The notes: a model not told the origin generated them from the letters alone. 64,000 nucleotides of DNA from Hydnum rufescens UP504 (GCA_014904985.1 MU129145.1:21470-85469), one strand, 5' to 3'. Positions 34,960-46,700 are shown, counted from the first letter of the stretch. Numbers and translations are program-made.

Positions 34960-36620
34960 CTGGACGAGGACGAGACCCGCCATGCTCGTCCCTCAGCACT
35001 CTTTGATGGGCCGCTGCCGTCTTCTCCGCCTTCGCACAAGCGAGCTAAATCGCGGACCTTTGAACGAGCGGTCACTCTTGGGGCGCAAGGCTTGGTCCTT
35101 AAATTCCGAGGACAGCAGCTGCAACCAGCCACTATTACCTGCAATAGCAGACTACTCTGCCGCCTCTTCCGAAACGAAGTCTGCCTCGACGTCCAGCTCT
35201 GGCGGTCCTACTTCCTGCTCCTGCGGGTCGTTCAGTATCGGCCACAGGGCTATCCTCATCCCAGTCCCCAAACCGCTCACCTCTGCTCCACCTACACGTC
35301 GTGCATTCTCTGGTGTCATGAGTCGACCTTCCCCCATATCTGCTGGTCCGGATGACGATGACGATGACGAACGTTCAAGCGATTTCGAAGTCGATACGAA
35401 CTCACCCGCACACACGGCTCAGGCTGCACGCCGAGAGAACATCGGCAGGCTGGGGAACTTCACGCGACCAAATTCACGCATAGATCCTAGTCCGTTATCA
35501 TCCTCTGGACAAAACACATTCCCCGGTCTGCCAGGATTCGGCGACAGCGAAGCTAGATGGCAAGATATTACCTTGTCATAAAGTCCAGGAAGATGGTTTG
35601 ATGTGCATCACTTCTGACACAGTTCGTATTTTTTTGCGCGATCTTGGCAGACAGTAGCTGATCCCTTATTCTTCGTTCACAGTTGCATGATTTGGTGGAT
35701 GGCGTATATGATGCTCTGATCGAGAACTACATGATTATCGATTGTCGATTCGAATACGAGCATAACGGGGGTCATATCCCCGGTTCTGTCAATCTGAATA
35801 CCAACGATGCGATCGAAGAGCATCTCTTGAGTTCAGATAAGCCTATGGCCAGTCGGAGTGGTGATGACATGAGGAAGACCATCCTTATCTTCCATGAGTT
35901 CAGGGTGACGCGTACTCCTACTTTGTCTGTCCCTTTCCCTCCTTCGATAGATGTCCTTATTGATAGTATGGAACTGGCGTGCATTTTGTTAATCAATAGC
36001 AGCATCGTCCAAGTCGATATGATCATATCCCAAGATCCATTACCCAGAGGTTTACGTCCTGGAAGGCGGATATTCTCAGTACTACAGTTGTCACCCTGTG
36101 CGTCATTTCTTCCTGTTTTGTTGCCGAACTTCCTTGACGGTTTAATCGTAGGAACACTGCATCCCCAAACTGGTACGTCCGAATGGATGATCCTGCCTAT
36201 CAACGGGCAGGGGCAACAGACCTGAACGACTTCCGTCGGTGGAACAGGGCGCGCTCCTTTACGTATGGGGAGCAGCGCACCGGTTCCTCCGTAACGTCGC
36301 AAGAAGCACCAACTGAAGGCATACGACCCGTGAGCACGGACACAGGTGCGAAGGGGAAAGTCGGCCTATCTTTTGCGGCGGCGAAGGCGGCATTTGGAAG
36401 ACGTGGGGGAGAACGTGCCTCGAATGGCGTTTCTGGTGGATCATCCACGTTGCAAGAAGACGGTGATTCGAGCTGCGCTAACGAAACGGACGTCAGTGAC
36501 AGTCCTTGTCCTCCTTGGAATCGTACAAGCCTGACCATCATGGGTGTCACGAGGTGTCACGAAACCGAGGGGAACGCAACGTGCGATGACCACTGCCCTC
36601 AGCAACACCAGACGTTGACG
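34960..36620 (+). pseudogene. CDC25-like phosphatase, copy 1 (decayed, 5' truncated)
   Basis: The N-terminal regulatory part (PSALFDGPLPSSPPSHKRAK) starts abruptly at the TIR element edge. The catalytic part has IIDCRFEYEHNGGHIPGSVN at about 35740-35800, the rhodanese-fold signature of CDC25, then TILIFHEFRVTRTP, where a CDC25 would read FHCEFxxxR, so the nucleophilic cysteine codon is absent. The next exon (HLLSKDRSMNGHIYPKI in copy 2) is scrambled here by indels, and a further frameshift at about 36170 (CCCCAAACTGG) breaks the join to MDDPAYQRAG. The C-terminal DLNDFRRWNRARSFTYGEQ tail is recognisable. Confidence 0.85.
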
Positions 36621-37025
36621 ATCTGCTCGCGATGTCTACCCTTCTTCACAATCTTATCGCTTCGCGAAGAGCCTAGCAATCACCGCTCTGAGATGCGGGG
36701 TCCCACCCTTCTCGGACGAGAGCAACAGGGGGCTGACATACCGCACTGCTTTCCTATGCCATGCATTCCTATTACCTTTTCTTACTCCTCACTTACCCTT
36801 TCCGGCCTCACTTCACGCTTCACGCCCGGTCTGCCCCTTGCCTTTCCAATTGACGATTGGCACATGCTCTCTAAGTCTGTAATGCGCATGCCCAAACTAT
36901 TAAACGCCTCATCAGGACCACTCGCACCTGTTTTCTCGGCCACCCTTGGACATTCTTCTTACCTTGATTCGGATCGCTTAGTTTCTCTTGTTTTTGTAGA
37001 TATTTGTCAAGTATTTGGATAGTTC
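34960..37025 (+). repeat. Segmental duplication, copy 1 (with 42290-44346)
   Basis: About 2.07 kb in direct orientation with 42290-44346, including the CDC25-like coding region and its 3' flank. Homology ends abruptly at ATTTGGATAGTT in both. Confidence 0.9.
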
Positions 37026-37194
37026 CATTAGGAATAGCTATGATATCTAGATTCCTTTAGTGTGTGTGGCGTGCCATGGCAGTTCCTTAAGCTTCCAGAT
37101 TTGAGAATTGTCCGAAAAGCAAGGATTGACAAGGGTGAATTGTATAAGTGTGTTATATCCCATATGCTGGACTTTATCCTTGTTTTTGGATGAC
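36621..37194. other. 3' flank of CDC25 copy 1 and spacer
   Basis: Up to 37025 (GATATTTGTCAAGTATTTGG) this matches 43941-44346 downstream of copy 2, so it belongs to the duplicated block. From 37026 to 37194 no feature is recognised. Confidence 0.5.
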
Positions 37195-38104
37195 ACAACG
37201 GGAACGGATGCAGGGGTGCGGAGAAGTGAGTGGGACGTAACAAGAGGGCATGAAGCCAGTATTGCATGGCCGGAACCATCCGTCGGAGAAATGAATAGGA
37301 AAGAAATAGGGGCTGGCCCCTGTACGATCTGCTCAATCCCTGGCGGAGACAAGGGGATCAATACCGGAAGAAGTTCTCTTGAGCACGAGGAGGTTCAAAT
37401 TAATGGTCCTCAGCGTTGATCGTCGCAAAATGCATCAAGTCATCCTAGGAAGACATATGTATTTCAATAGATGATTGTTATGGAGCCACAGTATGGTGAG
37501 AGAAGGAAGCGGTCGGCCTGTGGCTCGCAGTCAAAACAAGGAACTCGCTGGCGAATTTTCCTGCGCTTCAATTTAATTTAGCAGGAAGCACCAGAGCGCC
37601 CGGGCAGAACCAATTGATGAACACGGTTACACGGGCATGGCAATGATGCGAAGAGTGGGGATGTGGCCTAACTAAGTTCAATTCTTTGCTCGTATAGTCA
37701 AAGTTGCCATTGAGCTGTATTGGGTATATAATTAAATACTGTCTATAAAAGACCAGGCGACTGGGGGAAGAAAGACCAATAACATATTTCCCCCCTTGCC
37801 CCTCTCGTTCTAGGACCCCCATCACTCTTTTTTTCCCTCTCTCCTCCATTCGGCGTGTATGGATTGAAGGCCCGAGGGTCTTACCTATGAATCGTAAGTT
37901 GATTGAGCGGCGGCTCGGTCGTCTCGGCCAATTGGAGTAAGTTCCCTTCATCATCGCTCGGGCACACTAACAGTTACAATCCGGGCACCCGCTCCATTTT
38001 TGTATATTTCCCAACGTTGCATTCGCAATGTTCTCCACTGTCTCGGTGTTTTTGTCCACGATCGAATTTCTGGAGGATCTGACGCGGACGACATCATCAC
38101 CTCA
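37195..38104 (-). repeat. Palindrome, left arm of head-to-head 0.9-kb repeat
   Basis: Reverse complement of 38107-38915 apart from small indels. The centre lies in CATCATCACCTCATCCATG at about 38094-38112. It includes GAGCACGAGGAGGTTCAAAT, which the right arm has lost but the copy at 45.3-46.2 kb retains. The function of the repeat unit is unknown. Confidence 0.88.
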
Positions 38105-38106
38105 TC

Positions 38107-38915
38107 CATGTGATGGTGATGATGTCGTCCGCGTTTAGATCCCCCAGCAACTCAATCGTGGACAAAAACACTGAGACGGTGGAAAATGTCGCGAATGCAA
38201 CGTTGGGAAAAATGCCAAAACGGAGCTGGTGCCTGCATTGTAACTGTTAGCATGTCCGAGCGATGAGGAAGCGAACTTACTCCAATTGGCCCAGATGACC
38301 GAGCCGCCGCTCAATCAACTTACGACTCATCGGTAAGACCCTCGGCCTTCAATCCATATACGTTGCATAGAGAGAGAGGGAAAAAAGAGTGACGGGGGTC
38401 CTATAATGAGAGGTGCAAGGGAGGGAAATATGTTATTGGCCTTTCTCCCCCTCAGTCGCCTTGTCTTTGATAGCGAGTATTTGAATTACATTTTAATTAT
38501 ATACCAATACAGCTCAACTTTGACTATACGAGCAAAGAATTGAACTTCGGCCACATCCCCGCTCTTCGCATCACTGCCATTCCCATGTAACCGTATTCAT
38601 AAAGTGGTTCTGCCCGGGCGCTCTGGTGCTTCTTGCTAAATTAAATTGAATCCCAGGAAAATTTGCCAGCGAGTGCCTTGTTTCGACTGGAGGCCACAGG
38701 TTGCTGCTTCCTTCTCTCACCATACTGTGGCTCCATAACAATCATTAATTAATATTTGAAATATATATGTCTTGAGGGCCACCCACCCCCTATTTCTTTC
38801 CTATTCATTTCTCCACGGATGGTTCCGGCCGTGCAATACTCCGGCTTCATGCCCTATTGTTACGTCCTGCTCACTTCGAGTTTCTTGTTACTACACTGGC
38901 TGTTCGCCTCGGACA
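38107..38915 (+). repeat. Palindrome, right arm of head-to-head 0.9-kb repeat
   Basis: Pairs with the left arm from GTGATGGTGATGATG outwards, through GATCCCCCAGCAACTCAAT, to the block CTATTTCTTTCCTATTC near 38790. It lacks about 110 bp present in the other two copies. Confidence 0.88.
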
Positions 38916-39387
38916 GATTTCGGTAAGCTATCTAACCTCCCTATGCACTTCGCCACCGTTCCTAGATCCTGCTGGTAGATGAAAATAGGGCCCAATACGA
39001 CTCTCGTCCGCTTGCTCGGCCACCATTTTTGCAATCATCAACTTGCCGATTACGGCCAGTCCCATGAGCCATTAGTACACGGGGGTCATTCCGCCTTCCG
39101 TGCTCTTGAACTAGAATATGATCCCTACCAATACTGAAACACACGTACCTTTGAGGATGACAGAGGGGAATCCTCACAACCAGAGTCATAGGCCGCAGAG
39201 ACGTGACGGCTGCAGATCATTTTGTGAAACAGGATGTGAGCGAATGAAGGGTGGAAAGTGCAGGAGTTCTTACTTTAGAGAAATAATTGTTGGTCTTGAC
39301 GAAGCGTTTGGCTAAGCTACATTGTTGACGGAGGTAACAAAGATGCTGTAATCGAGATTTTATGCCCAACTTGGAGATGGTAGGTAT
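38916..39387. other. Spacer between palindrome and inverted-repeat arm
   Basis: Short ORFs on both strands and no recognised feature. Confidence 0.4.
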
Positions 39388-39552
39388 AGATGCGCACAAG
39401 GCCCTCGAAATGAGGACGGCAATTGCAATGCGATCGATAGCAACTCTAAACAGGCCTGTTTTCGGAGGGATCCGGACGCACGTGTCGCTCAGTATTGCAG
39501 CTCTCAGATATCCGCGTGGACTCCGTCACCAGTACTATACTCCCTAGAAACA

Positions 39553-40565
39553 ATGAAGGCTCTCCGTCCCACCACCCATTTCCCAAAGCGTGTGGTTGTA
39601 GACACCTTGGGGGCTTCGGCAAAGCTACCTTTGGCCGCGAACGATATAAAGCACGATGAGATCGGCGAGTTCGAGGACGGAGGCGAGTACCATGGGTGAA
39701 CAGGATCAAGACATAGAGCAAGTGACATCTCTTGCATCTTTCACTCCCACGGAATGCCGGCTGATTGTAGTGGGGCGCCCTCTCACCCACAGTCTTCAAC
39801 AGATCCTGGAGATGTACCAAGGTTTACAAAGCATTTGAAGAGAGGATCTTCCACTTAGAGCCATCTCTCGCGCTTTAGCCCAAACGAACAAAACGTCGAT
39901 GAACGGCCGAGGCCTCCAAGTGAAAGGGAAATTCCTTAGTGATCACGCCCGCTCCCGCGCCGACACTCTCAAAGCTGAATTTCGCGCGTCCATGTTAGTG
40001 TTCCAACCCGAGGTCTTGATATTTCATGTGGCGACCTGCCGTTCACCGATGGACGGCTTGCGCAGTGAACAGAGTCGCGATGAGATGAACCGCGCGAGAA
40101 TATCTGAAGCCCCGCTGAACCTATCCAACCTCGCTCGCCTCTCCGGGGAACGAAATGTGAGCGTGTCCCGAGTTCTTCGAGTGACGAGATATGATGAGAT
40201 TTGGAGTGCAGCAGAAACATATCCAACGTATACTAGACATGTATGATTCCACCTATGCCGGGGTCTCTGAGAATAGACTTTTTCTTGTGCAGGAAGTCGA
40301 CAATGACGGTACGTTCCCGTGGACGATTCCAGTCATGGCAATGATTACGCTTTTGTGCAGTGAAGAGAATGTCCATGGTACGTGGGAGAGCATGGAAACG
40401 ATCGGTAACGCAAGCACGGGAGACAATCGCGGGACAAACTGCGGGACTCAAGGTATGTATTCTCTATGGTGTCCAACGCAGACAACCACCCCCTAGATTA
40501 CATTTCAGGAAGCGACAGACACTAGCGAATACATCAAGAGCTTCATGCAACTGCTCAAGATCTAA
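39553..40565 (+). CDS. Unrecognised protein-coding sequence in arm A
   Basis: Coding-like exons conserved in both arms: KLPLAANDIKHDEIGEFEDG, then a block starting MNGRGLQVKGKFLSDHARSR (39899) through LVFQPEVLIF, then QRILDMYDSTYAGVSENRLF, FPWTIPVMAMITLLC and DTSEYIKSFMQLLKI with stop at 40563-40565. Splicing was not resolved, and one exon carries a stop after GGEYHG in this copy but not in arm B. No family was recognised. Conservation of the same frame in two diverged arms supports real coding history. Confidence 0.5.
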
Positions 40566-41389
40566 GTGCCGGAAAGCGGGCTGGATTATTCGTTGGAAAG
40601 TAGACTGGCTTCCGGCAACGTAAACGATGGGAATCCGATGAACTGCTCCCACGAAGGAATACACCGTATCGCTATGTAGTGTGTCGAGAATCCACGTTCG
40701 ATAGTGTAAGATTCATATACAATGGCGTCAAGGAGGGCAAAAGGAGAAAAGACAAAGCTATTATATCAGAGCGGAAAGCAAGAGCCGCGCTCATACCGTA
40801 TGTAAAGAACAATTCTATATCGAGCTCGGGTGAGCATGCACCTGATGATCACAAGAGGATGTCCAAACATCCAACAACTTGAAAAAGTAACGCGCACAGA
40901 CCTAAGCGCGCGCTACGGATATTCCCGCGCCTCCCATATAAAACAGCCTGAGCGTCTAATCGTACAGACAGCATCCCCCTTGGTCCATTCTCACACCTTG
41001 GTGCTAGTCACCATTGTTGTTTGAATTCCTTGGAATGCCTAATCCCTTGACCTGCGGGTGTTGGTGGTGCAGCCCCACCAGTCCATTCCTTTAATTCTAA
41101 GGCTTCCATGCTGGTACTGCCCGGTATAATGCGTTGCTCCCTGTGAGGTGTGGAGGGTTTTTCTCGGGACATCCATTTTACACCTTGATTTATAAACCTC
41201 TCTTTCATGGGACCGTATGTACATGATGTATACTCTGCGGAGACATTTGTGGTGAGTTGTCCATCATTGCAGGTGTCGTCCTCCCCAGATTGGTTCTGCC
41301 ATCTTTGGGATCGGGCCCGGCGTTTGGTCTCTGTGACGTGCCTAGCCGAATGCTGACGTGCTGATCAGAGTTATACCTTATGCTATCAA

Positions 41390-41538
41390 GTGCAGACAGA
41401 GCTTCTCAGTGTATGTTTTTCTTCTCTTTTTTTCGTGTAGGGCTTTTTTTTTTTTTTCTCCCTCGGGAGGCTGCTGGAGCCGGCACTGGTTGTCGGCTCG
41501 GGACCCTCTCAAAGTTCGCACCTTGACCCTAACCCTAA
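41390..41538 (-). repeat. Telomere-capped repeat unit, copy 1
   Basis: On the reverse strand it starts TTAGGGTTAGGG (41538-41527), then GTCAAGGTGCGAACTTTGAG, a CCCGAGCCGACAACCAGTGC block and a CTGTCTGCACTTGATAGCAT block. The same series occurs at 44490-44640 and 48827-49000. Confidence 0.82.
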
Positions 41539-41574
41539 GATGATGACCTATTTTCCTACTTGATAATAGCTTCG

Positions 41575-41990
41575 TAGACCCAATTAGTCTCACAGTGCTA
41601 GCCATCCTTCGGATGGCTTGTCTGAAGCCAGCGCATGAGAGATTCACGCTCATGTTGTTGGAATTGGGGATGGGCGAGCTCTAACGTTCATCGCTTAGTC
41701 AGCGTATCCATCTAGATAGTTCGCGGGATGTACCGAAGTCCCCTCAAGCATTTGCTTGAGCTCTGATCAAACGCTCTATCTTTCTCGTTGTTGTACAAAT
41801 CTAAGTGACTCCGCACCGATTATCCATCACATGTTCCACTTGGCTGTACTCAGCCAGGCGTCTATGATGGTGGGTGGGAGTTGCCGAGAGAAGACGTTTG
41901 GCAACGCCTGGGAAAGCTGAATGTCAGCTTCTATGGAATCTACTTAGGCAACTACGGAGCGTGGAAGAAGCTGAGGCAATAAGACTATGC
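41575..41990 (-). repeat. Dispersed repeat, second copy of 14045-14290
   Basis: Reverse complement shares CTAAGTAGATTC, AGCTTTCCCAGGCGTTGCC and the CATGAGCGTGAATCTC block. It contains the local hairpin CCATCCTTCGGATGG (41603-41617). Confidence 0.72.
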
Positions 41991-42097
41991 AACCTATAAC
42001 AGCCAGAGGCCGTAATAGACGAATTGCAGAGGACCTCTTCACATGAGGCTATCGCCCACCTGCGGACTAGGGATGTCCAAGTCCAGCTACGGATGCC

Positions 42098-43940
42098 ATG
42101 GAAGTGGATATGCCCTCACTTAGACCTGAGTTGCTGTCATCTCCTTCGGTATCATCTCCCATGCTGCTGCGTCTGCCACGGCCGATCTCTCTGCTTTGTT
42201 TTTCCAGCCAAGCTCGCCTGACGTCGATGTTTCCCCCCTTGTATCATGTCCATCCTCCCATGGTGTTGGTAGCAAGAAGCGACTAAGTCCCGATCCGGAC
42301 GAGGACGAGACCCACCATGCTCGTCCCTCAGCACTCTTTGAGGGGCCGCTGCCGTCTTCTCCGCCTTCGCACAAGCGAGCCAAATTGCGGACCTTTGAAC
42401 GAGCGGTCACTCTTGGGGCGCAAGGCTTGGTCCTTAAATCCCGAGGACAGCAGTTGCAACCGCCACTATTACCGCAACAGCAGACTACCCTACCGCCTCT
42501 TCCGAAACGAAGTCTGCCTCGACGTCCAGCTCTGGCGGTCCTACTCCTGTGGGTCAGTATCGGCCACAGGGGCTATTCCCATCCCAGTCCTCAAACCGCT
42601 CATCTCTACTCCACCTACACGCCGTGCATTCTCTGGTGTCATGAGTCATCCTTCTCCCATGTCTGCTGGTCTGGATGACGATGACGATGACGAATGTTCA
42701 AGCGATTTCGAAGTCGATACGAACTCACCAGCACACAGGGCTCAGGCTGCACGCCGAGAGAACGTCGACAGGATGCGGAACCCCACGCGACCACATTCAC
42801 GCATAGATCCTAGTCCATTATCATCCTCTGGACAAAATACATTCTCTTCCAGGATTCGGTGACAGCGAGGCTGATGGTAAGATATTGCCTTGTCATGAAG
42901 TCCGGGAAGATGGTTTGATGCGCATCACTTCTGACACCGTTCGTATTTTTTTGCGCCATGTTTCGCACGTCATATAATCTTGTCAGACAGTGGTTAATCC
43001 CTTATTCTTCGTTCACAGTTGCACGATTTGGTGGATGGCTGTGTGTGATTATCGACTGTCGATTCGAATACGAGCATAACGGGGGTCATATCCCCGGTTC
43101 TGTCAATCTGAATACCGACGATGCGATGGAAGAGTATCTCTTGAGTTCAGATAAGCCTATGGCCAGTCGGAGTGGTGATGGCATGAGGAAGACCATCCTT
43201 GTCTTCCATGAGTTCAGGGTGAAGCGTACTCCTACTTTGTCTGTCCCTTTCCCTCGTTCGATAGATGTCCTTACTGATAGTATGGAACTGGCGCATTTTG
43301 TTACTTAATAGCGCCAAGCATCTTCTTTCCAAGGATCGATCTATGAATGGTCATATTTATCCCAAGATCCCTTACCCAGAGGTTTGCGTCCTGGAAGGCG
43401 GATATTCTCAGTACTGCAGTTGTCACCCTGTGCGTCATTTCTTCCTGTTTTGTTGCCGAACTTCCCTTGACGGTTTAATCGTAGGAACACTGCATCCCCA
43501 ACGGGTACGTTCGAATGGATGATCCTGCCTATCAACGGGCACAGGCAACGGACTTGAACGACTTCCGTCGGTGGAACAGGGCACGCTCCTTTACGTATGG
43601 GGAGCAGCGCACCGGTTCCTCCGTAACGTCGCAAGAAGCACCAACTGAAGGCACACGACCCGTGAGCACGGACACAGGTGCGAAAGGGAAAGTCGGCCTA
43701 TCTTTTGCGGCGGCGAAGGCGGCATTTGGAAGACGTGGGGGAGAACGTGCCTCGAATGGCGTTTCTGATGGATTATCCGCGTTGCAAGAAGACGGTGATT
43801 CGAGCTGCGCTAGCGAAACGGACGTCGGTGATAGTCCTTGTCCTCCTTCGAATCGTACAAGCCTGACGATCATGGGTGTCACGAAAGCGAGGGGAAGGCA
43901 ACGTGCGATGACTACTGCCCTCAGCAACACCAGACGTTGA
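42098..43940 (+). pseudogene. CDC25-like phosphatase, copy 2, lacking the catalytic cysteine
   Basis: Exon 1 is 42098-42148 (MEVDMPSLRPELLSSPS). A 59-nt intron leads to PSSPDVDVSPLVSCPSSHGVG at 42208, then KRLSPDPDEDETHHARP and a frame change near 42545. The rhodanese-like catalytic part has IIDCRFEYEHNGGHIPGSVN (43055-43115), TILVFHEFRVKRTP (no Cys between His and Glu), KHLLSKDRSMNGHIYPKIPY and EVCVLEGGYSQYC, then EHCIPNGYVRMDDPAYQRAQ and the FRRWNRARSFTYG tail to 43940. A segment present in copy 1 (YDALIENYM) is deleted. Active CDC25 dephosphorylates CDK1 at mitotic entry, and this copy cannot do so by the usual cysteine chemistry. Confidence 0.85.
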
Positions 43941-44346
43941 CGATCTGCTCGCGACGTCTACCCTTCTTCACAATCTTCTCGCTTCGCGAAGAGCCTAGCA
44001 ATCACCACTCTGAGATGCGGGGTCCCACCCTTCTGGACAAGAGCAACAGGGGGCTGACATACCGCACTGCTTTCCTATGCCATGCACCCTATTACCTTTT
44101 CTCTTACTCCTCACTTACCCTTTCCGGCCTCACTTTACGCTTCACGCCCAGTCTGCCCCTTGCCTTTCTAACTGACGATTGGCACATGTTCTCTAAAGTG
44201 TGTAATGCGCATGCCCAAACTATTAAATGCCTCATCAGGACCACTCGCACCTATTTTCTCGGCCACCCTTGGACATTCTTCTTACCTTGATTCGAACCGC
44301 CAGTTTTTCTTGTTCTTGTAGATATTTGTCAAGTATTTGGATAGTT
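42290..44346 (+). repeat. Segmental duplication, copy 2 (with 34960-37025)
   Basis: Direct repeat of 34960-37025 at high identity, with scattered indels. Confidence 0.9.
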
Positions 44347-44489
44347 CAGAACAATACACCCTTGCCACACACCCAGAAATCCCTGGAGATGATGAGGAAT
44401 GTTCTCAAAGCTCACGGACTCCGGAGTTCTCGAAGTTCCACAGGAAGATGACTTGTTATCGAGTCCATTAAACTCATCAAATTCCATCA

Positions 44490-44640
44490 TAGGGTTAGGG
44501 TCAAGGCGTGAACTTTGAGAGGATACCGAGCCGACAACCAGTGCCGGCTCTAGCAACCTCCCAAGAAAAAACGAAAAACAAAAGGAAGAAAAGGAAACAG
44601 ATATACATCCAGAACGCTCTGTCTGCACTTTATAGCAGAT
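44490..44640 (+). repeat. Telomere-capped repeat unit, copy 2
   Basis: TAGGGTTAGGG at 44490-44500, then AAGGCGTGAACTTTGAGAGG, the CCGACAACCAGTGCCGGC block and CTCTGTCTGCACTTTATAGC. It lies outside the inverted-repeat arms. Confidence 0.82.
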
Positions 44641-44700
44641 GGTGCGACCCGAGAGTTTGAACATGTTTGATAAATGAGTGAATGGAATCAGAAGAAGCTA

Positions 44701-45030
44701 TCACCACCATCCTTTCTGAATATTGCCAAACTTGATGGCTGCCATCACTAACGCTGCCCCTACTGCCTCCAGCTCCTGATCATGCTTCACCTTGCGCACC
44801 AACATCACCCCAATTCCTGCAAGAACTGCAAGTCCAACGATCATATGACGAATGATCCCATGCAAGGCCACGGGATTGACGTCCTCAATCGCGATCACAG
44901 GTTCAGCGATGGTGAGCTCCGACGTGGGGGCATCCTCATTGGTGACGGATTCGATTACATAATCGTCTTGGCGGAGGATCTGGGGAGGCCACAGAACTGT
45001 TTCCAGGGAGAAGCATTCGAGGGGAGATAA
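44701..45030 (-). CDS. Membrane-anchored C-terminal fragment, unknown
   Basis: A reverse-strand frame reads RQDDYVIESVTNEDAPTS, PVIAIEDVNPVALHGIIRHM, a hydrophobic segment IVGLAVLAGIGVMLV, then KVKHDQELEAVGAALVMAAI to a stop at 44701. One transmembrane helix with a short basic and helical tail is visible. The frame runs into low-complexity CT-rich sequence upstream (45040-45200), where no start is evident. It may be the surviving 3' part of a gene. Confidence 0.4.
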   Translation of the reverse strand, partial: LSPLECFSLETVLWPPQILRQDDYVIESVTNEDAPTSELTIAEPVIAIEDVNPVALHGIIRHMIVGLAVLAGIGVMLVRKVKHDQELEAVGAALVMAAIKFGNIQKGWW

Positions 45031-45099
45031 ATCGAGTGAAGAGAGAGAGGGTGAGGGTGCGAGGGCGAGGGCGAGGGAGGGAGAGGGCGAGCGGGAGAA

Positions 45100-45182
45100 A
45101 GGTGTGAGCTCACGCGAAACAAAGGAGGCACCAGGGGAGAAAGGTGTGAGCTCGCGTGAAACAAAGGAGGGACCAAGGTCGG
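45100..45182. repeat. Short tandem repeat, about 45-bp unit, two copies
   Basis: GAGAAAGGTGTGAGCTC(A/G)CG(C/T)GAAACAAAGGAGG occurs twice in a row, preceded by GAGGGCGAGGGCGAGG simple repeats. Confidence 0.75.
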
Positions 45183-45267
45183 CAGGCTAAAGTAAGGTCG
45201 ACCCAATTAATCGATATAAAAGGAGTGATTAATGTGAATGTACCAAACACACCTCAAAGGGGGGCAT

Positions 45268-46200
45268 CCTGTCCATCCAAGTGATGGTGATGAGGTCGTC
45301 CGTGTTTAGATCCCCCAGCAATTCAATGGTCGACAAAAACACTGTGACAGTGGAAAATGTTGCGAATGCAACATTGGGAAAAATACCAAAACAGAGCGGG
45401 TGCCTGCATTGTAACCGTTAGCATGTCCGAGAGATGACAAAGCGAACTTACTCCAATTGGTCAAGATGACCGAGCCGCTGCTCAATCAACTTGCGAGTCA
45501 TGGGTAAGACCCTCGGGCCTTCAATCCAGATACGCTGCATGGAGAGAGGGGAAAAACAGTGACTGGGGTCCTAGAATGAGAGGCGCAAGGGGGGAAATAT
45601 GTTATTGGCCTTTCTCCCCCTCAATCGCCTTGTCTTTTATAGAGAGTATATTATATATCAGTACAGCTGAATGGCAACTTTGACTATACGAGCAAAGAAT
45701 TGAACTTAGGCCACATCCCCGCTCTTCGCATCACTGCCATGCCCATGTAACCGTGTTCATAAAGTGCTTCTGCCCGTGCGCTCTGGCGCTTCCTGCTAAA
45801 TTAAATTGAATCCCAGGAAATTTCGCCAGCGAGTGCCTTGTTTCGACTGCCGGCCACAGGCCACTGCTTCCTTCTCTCACCATACTGTGGCTCCATAACA
45901 TTTATTAATTAATATTTGAAACATTCAACATGTCTTCCTAGGATGACTTGATGCATTTTGCAAGATCAACGCTGAGGACCATTGATTTGAACCTCCTCGT
46001 GCTCAAGAGAACTTCTGCCGGTATCGATCTGCTTGTCTCCGTCAGGGGTTGAGTAGATCGTACAGGGGCCACCCAACCCCTATTTAATTTCTTTCCTATT
46101 CATTTCTCCACGGATGGTTCCGGCCATGCGATGCTCTGGCTTCATGTCCTATTGTTACGTCCCGCTCACTTCGGGTTTCTTGTTACTACACTGGCTGTTT
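45268..46200 (+). repeat. Third copy of the 0.9-kb repeat
   Basis: Same orientation and content as 38107-38915 but full length, including the 110-bp part missing there. It runs almost directly into a SEN34 3' fragment. Confidence 0.88.
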
Positions 46201-46261
46201 GCCTCCGACAGATTTCAGTAAGCTATTCAACTTCCCTATGCTCTTCGCCACCGCTCCTGCT

Positions 46262-46700
46262 GGTGGCGTATTTTTTTTTTGTCTTTCGTACTTGTTTTTT
46301 CATGTTTTCGTGTCTCGATCGTTCGTTCAGTCGGTGGTACTTGTGCTAACTATGTATACTTCTTCCATGAAGGTGATCCACTTTGATATCATTCGCATTT
46401 CGTGGCACGGTGTATCCGAAACCGACGTCGAGCTTGCGGCCAATCGACATCGTTCGCGCTCGGACGGCTGGGCACGGCAACAAAGAAGGCGCATATTTTG
46501 TGAGGGTGGGATGAGGAGAATGACAGTGTTGATTTTTACTCGATCGAGTGGGCTGGATTCGGCTGAGCAGGCTGGCTGACCCCACCGCTTGAAGATTTAC
46601 TGTACTGTTCCCGAGGTAATAATATATCAATAATGTAATGTGGAGACACCACCCCACACTAGTGACTGCAATACAGGGAACCAGACCCCATCCAAATGGT
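46262..46700 (+). pseudogene. SEN34 3' fragment (last intron, last exon, 3' flank)
   Basis: Matches the reverse complement of the intact gene from inside its last intron (CTTTCGTACTTGTTTTTTCA) through the last exon, which holds the catalytic His/Lys region, to the 3' flank (CTTGAAGATTTACTGT and CGAGGTAATAATATATC). There is no upstream coding sequence. It abuts the third 0.9-kb repeat, so it is a chimeric junction. Codons have drifted (for example TTCGTGGCACGGTG for TTCGTGGCAACGGTG, a one-base loss). Confidence 0.85.

Larger units (their letters stand above)
39388..41560 (+). repeat. Long inverted repeat, arm A (with 48800-51140)
   Basis: About 2.2 kb, highly similar to the reverse complement of 48800-51140, from the GCGCAAGGCCCTYGAA block outward-left to the telomere-like CCCTAACCCTAA inward-right. 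The two arms bracket 7.2 kb holding CDC25 copy 2, the third 0.9-kb repeat, a SEN34 fragment and the aldo-keto reductase. Confidence 0.9.
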
